Positions 59,140 through 64,000 of a DNA stretch of 64,000 nucleotides are shown in pieces. The notes beneath the pieces are model-generated. The model had not been told where the DNA came from. It was given only the letters and a program-made list of their open reading frames with translations, and made no database searches. The translations under genes were made by a program, and so were the position numbers. Each line of letters opens with the position of its first letter. The stretch's first letter is position 1. The stretch is from Streptomyces apocyni (GTDB taxonomy: Bacteria; Actinomycetota; Actinomycetes; Streptomycetales; Streptomycetaceae): the NCBI RefSeq assembly GCF_009739465.1, contig NZ_WHOM01000078.1, positions 113,230 through 177,229 of the forward strand, read 5' to 3'.

Positions 59140-60780
59140 ATGAACCACGCGACTGAGGTGTTCCAGCCACTGCAGGCGGACGATCCGCCGCAGGTGGCTG
59201 GCTACCGCCTCGCCGCCAGGGTTGGCGCGGGTGGCATGGGCCGGGTCTACCTGTCGCACACGCAGGGCGGCCGACCGGTCGCGATCAAGGTGGTACGGGC
59301 GGAGCTGGCCGACGACCCGGACTTCCGGCGGCGGTTCCGCCGTGAGGTGGAGGCGGCCCGGCGGGTCCGGGGCGCGTACACCGCCGAGTTGATCGACGCC
59401 GACGCGGATGGCGTACCGCCCTGGCTGACCACGCTGTACGTACCCGGGCCATCCCTGGCGGAGGCCGTCGCCCGGCGCGGGCCCCTGCCGGTGCCCGCCG
59501 TGCTGTGGCTGATGGCGGGCGTGGCCGAGGCGCTACAGGCGATCCATGGCGCGGGCATCGTGCACCGTGACCTGAAGCCGTCGAACGTCCTGCTGGCCGC
59601 CGACGGGCCGCGGGTCATCGACTTCGGTATCGCCCTGGCCTCTGACGTCACCTCACACACCGCCACGGGCGCTGCCGTCGGCACGCCGTCGTTCATGGCT
59701 CCGGAACAGGCGTCCGCGGGTGAGATCACCGCGGCGACCGACGTCTTCGCGCTGGGCCAGACGGCGGCGTTCGCGGCGCTGGGCAAGCCGCTGTACGGGG
59801 ACGGCTCCGCGGTCGGCGTGCTGTACCGGATCGTGCACTCCACACCTGACCTGTCCCCGCTGGCCGCCGAGCTCCGCCCGCTGATCGCCCGATGCCTGGC
59901 CTCCGATCCAGCGGAGCGGGCCACCCTGGCGGAGGTCGTCGAGTGGTGCCGTCAGCGACTGGGGCGGGACGCCGACGCGGGTGCGGGCCCGGCCGTTTGG
60001 AGGGAGGTGGCTGGACCTGAGGTGACTGTCCCGCCTCCGGTCCCCGACCCGATCCCGGTCCACACGCTGCCGTTGGTCGCACGGCCGCGGCCCGAAGCGC
60101 CCGAAGCGCCCGAAGCGCGGCGCAAGCGAAGACGGCGTACCGCACTGGTCACGGGCGCGGTCGTGACCGCGGCGACGCTGCTCCTGACCGGCCTGACGTG
60201 GAGCGTGATGGACGCGGCGAGCCGACTCCGCGACTGGAGTACGGCCAGGACATCGACGCCTGACCCGACAACGTCCACGCGGCCGTCGGCACCGTCATCG
60301 TCATCCGCCCCGGCCTCGGGGACCGAAGGTCAGGCACAGGGGACCCCGAAGACGTCCGGGCCGTCCGCTTCCGGACCCACGGCACCCACGGCACCCGCGG
60401 CTCCGCAACCCGTCCCCTACCCCCTCGTGTGGCTGGACGAGAAGAACTCGATCAACGTCAAGGAACCGATCCGACGCGAAGACCACAAGGGAGACATCCG
60501 CTTCGCCTGCACGGACAAAGGCTGTGCGCTGGAGAGCGACACTAGCGTGATCACCATGCTGTACGGCAAGCCGGGGGCGTCCCTCGACGGGTGCCGTATC
60601 GCCCTCAAGGGCGCCGACAGCCGCCGCCTCCCGCTGGCCGCCGCGGCGGCCGGCAGTGAGATCTGCGTCAAGCACCCGTCCGGCGACATCGCGCTGCTCG
60701 TGGTCCAAGTGAAGTCGACCGCGCTACCGGACAGCGGGGTCAGCTTTGTGTACGCGGACATGACGGTGTGGCGGGCATAG
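59140..60780 (+). CDS. Ser/Thr protein kinase, membrane-anchored
   Basis: 546 residues from ATG 59140. Kinase domain ~20-280: Gly loop VGAGGMGRVYLSH, Lys in VAIKVV, catalytic loop IVHRDLKPSNVLL near 140, DFG in VIDFGIALAS, APE in FMAPEQAS. A Pro/Glu linker leads to one TM (ALVTGAVVTAATLLLTGLTW, about 337-357) and a Thr/Ser-rich stalk. The extracellular ~115 residues have Cys (FACTDKGCALES) and no recognised family. It precedes a second kinase gene in the same direction by 40 bases. Confidence 0.93.
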   Translation: MNHATEVFQPLQADDPPQVAGYRLAARVGAGGMGRVYLSHTQGGRPVAIKVVRAELADDPDFRRRFRREVEAARRVRGAYTAELIDADADGVPPWLTTLYVPGPSLAEAVARRGPLPVPAVLWLMAGVAEALQAIHGAGIVHRDLKPSNVLLAADGPRVIDFGIALASDVTSHTATGAAVGTPSFMAPEQASAGEITAATDVFALGQTAAFAALGKPLYGDGSAVGVLYRIVHSTPDLSPLAAELRPLIARCLASDPAERATLAEVVEWCRQRLGRDADAGAGPAVWREVAGPEVTVPPPVPDPIPVHTLPLVARPRPEAPEAPEARRKRRRRTALVTGAVVTAATLLLTGLTWSVMDAASRLRDWSTARTSTPDPTTSTRPSAPSSSSAPASGTEGQAQGTPKTSGPSASGPTAPTAPAAPQPVPYPLVWLDEKNSINVKEPIRREDHKGDIRFACTDKGCALESDTSVITMLYGKPGASLDGCRIALKGADSRRLPLAAAAAGSEICVKHPSGDIALLVVQVKSTALPDSGVSFVYADMTVWRA

Positions 60781-60820
60781 GATCTTGCGGACGGCGGGTT
60801 CGAACCGGGGGGCGTGATAC

Positions 60821-63800
60821 GTGAGTTCGGTGCTGACGGCTGACGATCCGGAACGGATAGCGGGATACTGGCTCGCGGCTCGGCTCGGGGCCGGTGGGCA
60901 GGGTGTGGTCTACGAGGCGTACGACGCGTCCGGTGACCGATACGCGCTCAAGACGCTGCACCGGGGCACCGACCCCGCGGACACGTTCCTCCGGGAACGG
61001 TTCGCGCGGGAGGCCGAGGCGGCGCGGCGGGTGGCGGCGTTCTGCACCGCGCGCATCCTCGACTCCGGCGTCGACGGGGATGTTGCCTATCTGGTCAGCG
61101 AGTACGTTCCCGGGCCGACCCTGTCCTCCCGGCTGCGGGCTCAGGGGCCGCTGGAGCCCGGCGCCGTACTGCGGCTGGCGACCGGCGTGGCGACCGCGCT
61201 GGCCGCCGTCCACCAGGCGGACGTCGTACACCGTGACCTGAAGCCGTCGAACGTCCTGCTGGGGCCGGACGGGCCCCGGATCATCGACTTCGGCATCGCC
61301 CGCGCCTCCGGCATGTCGCTGACCGAGACCGGCGCGATTATGGGGACCTTCGGCTATATGGCACCGGAGGTACTGTCCGGGCAGCGGGCCACCGAGGCAT
61401 CGGACATATTCGCCTGGGCGGCGGTCGTCCTGTACGCGGCGACCGGCACCGAGCCCTTCCGTGGGGAGAACATCGGCGAGGTGGCCCATCGCACCGCCTC
61501 GGTCGACCCGGATCTCAGTGCGCTTCCCGCGCGGGTACGGCCCCTCATGGCCGCCGCTCTGGCCAAGGACCCGCGGCATCGGCCGACGGCGGGCGATCTG
61601 CTACTGGGGCTGCTGGGCGCTCCCGTACAGGCCGCCGACCCTCGCACCGCGCTGATGAAGGCGGGCGCGCGCAAGGCGGCGGAACCGGACCCGGACCCGG
61701 ACCCGGAGTCGGGGTCCGGCCCCGACGCGGACCCGGACGGCGCGACACCGGGCCACCCGCCCACCGTCGTCGAGCCACCCCTCGGCGAGCGCGCCGAGAC
61801 CGCGTTCGCGGCGCTCACCCCAGCGGCCCAACTGGCCGCCCACGAGCTCCTGCTCCGGCTCACCGTGCCCGGCTCCGCGGCCGACGGTTCGCAGGACTCC
61901 GTCCGTACCGCCTCACCCGCCGAGGTGTTCGCCGGGCGGCCCGACAGCGAGACGGCGGCCCTCACCGAAGCCGCCACGTCGCTCACGGCGGCCGGGGTCC
62001 TGATCACCGACGCCGACGGCTCGCTCCGGCCGGTCAGCGCGGCCCTCGTACCCGCCTGGCGGCGGCTGCGCGCCTGGGTCGACGCCGACCGCACCGGCAT
62101 CACGCGCCTCCAGCGGATCAGCGCCGCCGCCCGGCTGTGGGAGGCGCACGGCGAACGGGCCGAGGACCTGCCGCGCGGCACCGAGCTGCGTACGGGCCTG
62201 GAGTGGCTGCCCACGGCTCCGTACCACCTGCGGCCGAGCCCGCTGGAGCTGCGGTTCCTCACGGCGGGCCGCACGGCGGCCGCCCGCAGCACGCGCAGAC
62301 GCCGTCAGCTGCTGGCGGGCCTCGCCGGTGTGACGGTGCTCGCGCTGCTCGCGGGCGGCGTGGCCTGGACCCAGAACCAGGCGGCCGAGCTGCGCCGTTC
62401 CCAGGCGACGGCCCGCGCCGTCGCACAGGCGGCGACGGCTCTGCCCGGTACGGAGCCGGAGACGGCGATGCTGCTCGGACTCGCCGCGTGGCGGATCGCC
62501 GAGGTCCCGGAAGCGCGGGCTGCGCTCACCGCGGCGGCGGTCCAGCCGGAGCGCGCGGTGCTCGACCTGCCCCCGTACAGCGGCGACCAGAACGGCGGCG
62601 AGCAGGACGACGGCATCCTCACCCCGGACGGGCGCCGTCTGATCACGCACTCGGCACGGGGAGTGCACACCTGGGACCTGACCAAGGGACGCGGGGGTTT
62701 GAAGAAGCCGCTGGCGGCACTGTCGCCCGACGACTTCGACCTGGGCGACAGCCGCCGCGTCTTCAGCCCGGACGGTCAGCTCGTACTCCTGAAGGGCAAG
62801 GACCAGACCTTCCGCCTCATCAACACCAAGGACGGCACCCCGGCCGCGCCCCCGATCGACGCGCCCGGCCACACCTGGGGATCGAGCATCTCGAACCGCG
62901 GTCACCTAGTGCTGACCAAGACCGAGACCAAGAACAGGGTGAGCACCGTGTTCGACCGCTCGGGGCGCGAACTCGACTCCCTGCCCTCGCAGTCCTTCAT
63001 GCGGCAGTACGCGCTGTCGTCTGACGGCACGTACCTCGCCCAGTGCGTCGGCGACCGGCTGGTCGTCGGAGCCGTACGGCCCGCGAAGGAACCAGCGCGG
63101 CCCGTCGTCGACGACACCGGCGTCAGCGACCGCCTCAGCGAGTGCCAGTTCCAGTTCAGCCCGGACGGTACGCACCTGGCCGTCGACGCCCGCCCCATGT
63201 CCAAAGACAGCACGGTCACCCATGTCTACGACCTGGCCCGCGGCAAGAAGGTGGCGTACCTGGAGCACGGAGGTTCCGCCCTCCGGTTCAGCTCGGGCGG
63301 CCGGTTCCTCGTCGGCTGGTCCGCCGGCCGTGACGTGGTCGAGGTCTGGGATCGCGCCGGTGCCAGGAAGCCGCTCTTCGAAGTGGCCGTCCCCACCGAC
63401 AAGGGCCAGCAGGACCGCACCGGTGCCGCACGCGTCAGCCTGGACGAGGACGGCGAAGTCCTCCGGTACGTGGCGGACGGCACCGGGCAGTTCTACGAGA
63501 TCGACCTCGCGGGCGCCCTCACCCGCAGGGCGACCGACCCCGCGACCGCCGCGATCTCGCCCAACGGGGACTTCGGGGTCGTCCGCGACGAGATCACCGA
63601 GACACGGAAGTACCCACGCCTCCAGCCGGTCGACCTGCGCGCCGACACCGACAAGCCCGTAGGCCCCTCGGTCACCCAACGCACCATCGACGGGGCGGAC
63701 ATGGGCACGGACCGCTACAGCGCCATCGACAACGCGGGCCGGATACTGGCGTATTCACACAGCGAGGGTGTGACGCGCGGGCCGGAGCAACAGGTCCGCA

Positions 63801-64000
63801 AGGTCGTGGTGCGCGACCTCAAGAGCGGCAAGGACGTCCACGAGGTCCCCGTACGCGGCGGCTACCACGTCCGCCATCTCGGCGTCTCCCCGGACGGCCG
63901 CCAGCTGTCAATAACCACGGCGGAGTCCCTGCCGACCGACGGTCCTGACTGCTACGTCGAGATCTGGGACCTCCGGCAGCGCGAGAAGGTCCGGCAACTC
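60821..64000 (+). CDS. Ser/Thr kinase with WD40 propeller (3' end outside window)
   Basis: Starts with GTG 60821 (VSSVLTADDPERIAGYWLAA) and stays open to the last base: at least 1060 residues. Kinase domain ~10-270: LGAGGQGVVYEAYDAS, ALKTLH, VVHRDLKPSNVLL near 136, IIDFGIARASG and YMAPEVL. Then a Pro/Asp-repeat linker (PDPDPDPESGSGPD), a helical segment recalling the C-terminal half of nSTAND proteins (LTAADxx-like ELLLRLTVPGSA, LRPSPLELRFLTAGRTAAAR), a TM near 497-516 (LLAGLAGVTVLALLAGGVAW), the stretch AMLLGLAAWRIAEVPEARAA, and WD40-type repeats (LTPDGRRLITHSARGVHTWD, FSPDGTHLAVDAR) to the edge. A fused sensor kinase whose propeller is likely extracytoplasmic. Confidence 0.9.
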   Translation, partial: MSSVLTADDPERIAGYWLAARLGAGGQGVVYEAYDASGDRYALKTLHRGTDPADTFLRERFAREAEAARRVAAFCTARILDSGVDGDVAYLVSEYVPGPTLSSRLRAQGPLEPGAVLRLATGVATALAAVHQADVVHRDLKPSNVLLGPDGPRIIDFGIARASGMSLTETGAIMGTFGYMAPEVLSGQRATEASDIFAWAAVVLYAATGTEPFRGENIGEVAHRTASVDPDLSALPARVRPLMAAALAKDPRHRPTAGDLLLGLLGAPVQAADPRTALMKAGARKAAEPDPDPDPESGSGPDADPDGATPGHPPTVVEPPLGERAETAFAALTPAAQLAAHELLLRLTVPGSAADGSQDSVRTASPAEVFAGRPDSETAALTEAATSLTAAGVLITDADGSLRPVSAALVPAWRRLRAWVDADRTGITRLQRISAAARLWEAHGERAEDLPRGTELRTGLEWLPTAPYHLRPSPLELRFLTAGRTAAARSTRRRRQLLAGLAGVTVLALLAGGVAWTQNQAAELRRSQATARAVAQAATALPGTEPETAMLLGLAAWRIAEVPEARAALTAAAVQPERAVLDLPPYSGDQNGGEQDDGILTPDGRRLITHSARGVHTWDLTKGRGGLKKPLAALSPDDFDLGDSRRVFSPDGQLVLLKGKDQTFRLINTKDGTPAAPPIDAPGHTWGSSISNRGHLVLTKTETKNRVSTVFDRSGRELDSLPSQSFMRQYALSSDGTYLAQCVGDRLVVGAVRPAKEPARPVVDDTGVSDRLSECQFQFSPDGTHLAVDARPMSKDSTVTHVYDLARGKKVAYLEHGGSALRFSSGGRFLVGWSAGRDVVEVWDRAGARKPLFEVAVPTDKGQQDRTGAARVSLDEDGEVLRYVADGTGQFYEIDLAGALTRRATDPATAAISPNGDFGVVRDEITETRKYPRLQPVDLRADTDKPVGPSVTQRTIDGADMGTDRYSAIDNAGRILAYSHSEGVTRGPEQQVRKVVVRDLKSGKDVHEVPVRGGYHVRHLGVSPDGRQLSITTAESLPTDGPDCYVEIWDLRQREKVRQL

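Noticed and set aside
1..64000. CRISPR arrays
   Set aside because: Only short contiguous tandem repeats were seen; no regularly spaced repeat-spacer array is present.

Overview
The window is high-GC chromosomal DNA of a Streptomyces or close relative. The support is codon usage, frequent GTG starts with ATGA/GTGA gene overlaps, Ser/Thr kinases, two-component systems, an actinomycete-type integrative conjugative element (AICE) and a large load of secondary-metabolite and decayed genes.

Layout. 1-3.3 kb is ordinary chromosome: a Yip1-type membrane protein running in from the left, a secreted choice-of-anchor I protein, and dcd (dCTP deaminase). A tRNA-Gly at 3815-3885 is the integration site of a ~12 kb AICE (3844-15803) bounded by a perfect 43-bp direct repeat. 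The element carries integrase, excisionase-like protein, RepSA-type initiator, a run of small transfer/spread proteins, an FtsK/SpoIIIE-type DNA pump, a regulator, an XRE regulator coupled to a small monooxygenase-fold protein, a highly structured non-coding ~0.5 kb and a possible toxin-antitoxin pair. 16-28 kb holds a DUF4365 protein, an aminoglycoside-phosphotransferase-like kinase, decayed ATP-grasp and amino-acid-oxidase genes, an intact flavin-dependent halogenase, a YbdK-like ligase, a NarL-type two-component system and a secreted peptidase. 27.9-33 kb looks like a small conflict/defence patch: an McrA-like HNH protein, then a two-gene unit (two-TM membrane protein + nucleosidase/beta-propeller fusion), bracketed by two relics of the same IS5-type transposase end.

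33-45.7 kb holds the most striking system: an apparently complete two-component class II lanthipeptide (lantibiotic) locus. Two precursor genes (alpha-like and beta-like) each precede their own LanM synthetase, with a strong hairpin between each precursor and its synthetase. Downstream come a C39-peptidase/ABC exporter (LanT) and an ABC ATPase/permease pair likely giving self-protection. Two LuxR-type regulators and a 61-aa membrane protein lie at the distal end.

46-64 kb is mixed: a secreted M14 carboxypeptidase with P-domain, a TetR/rhodanese divergent pair with matching operators, a decayed ABC transporter, two CNNM/CBS membrane proteins, an acyltransferase, a Spo0M-like protein, several pseudogenes, an Excalibur lipoprotein broken at a G8 run, and two Ser/Thr kinases, the second fused to a WD40 propeller and cut by the window edge.

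Several genes are broken by single-base shifts, some at homopolymers. True decay and sequencing error cannot be separated here, and each case is flagged.
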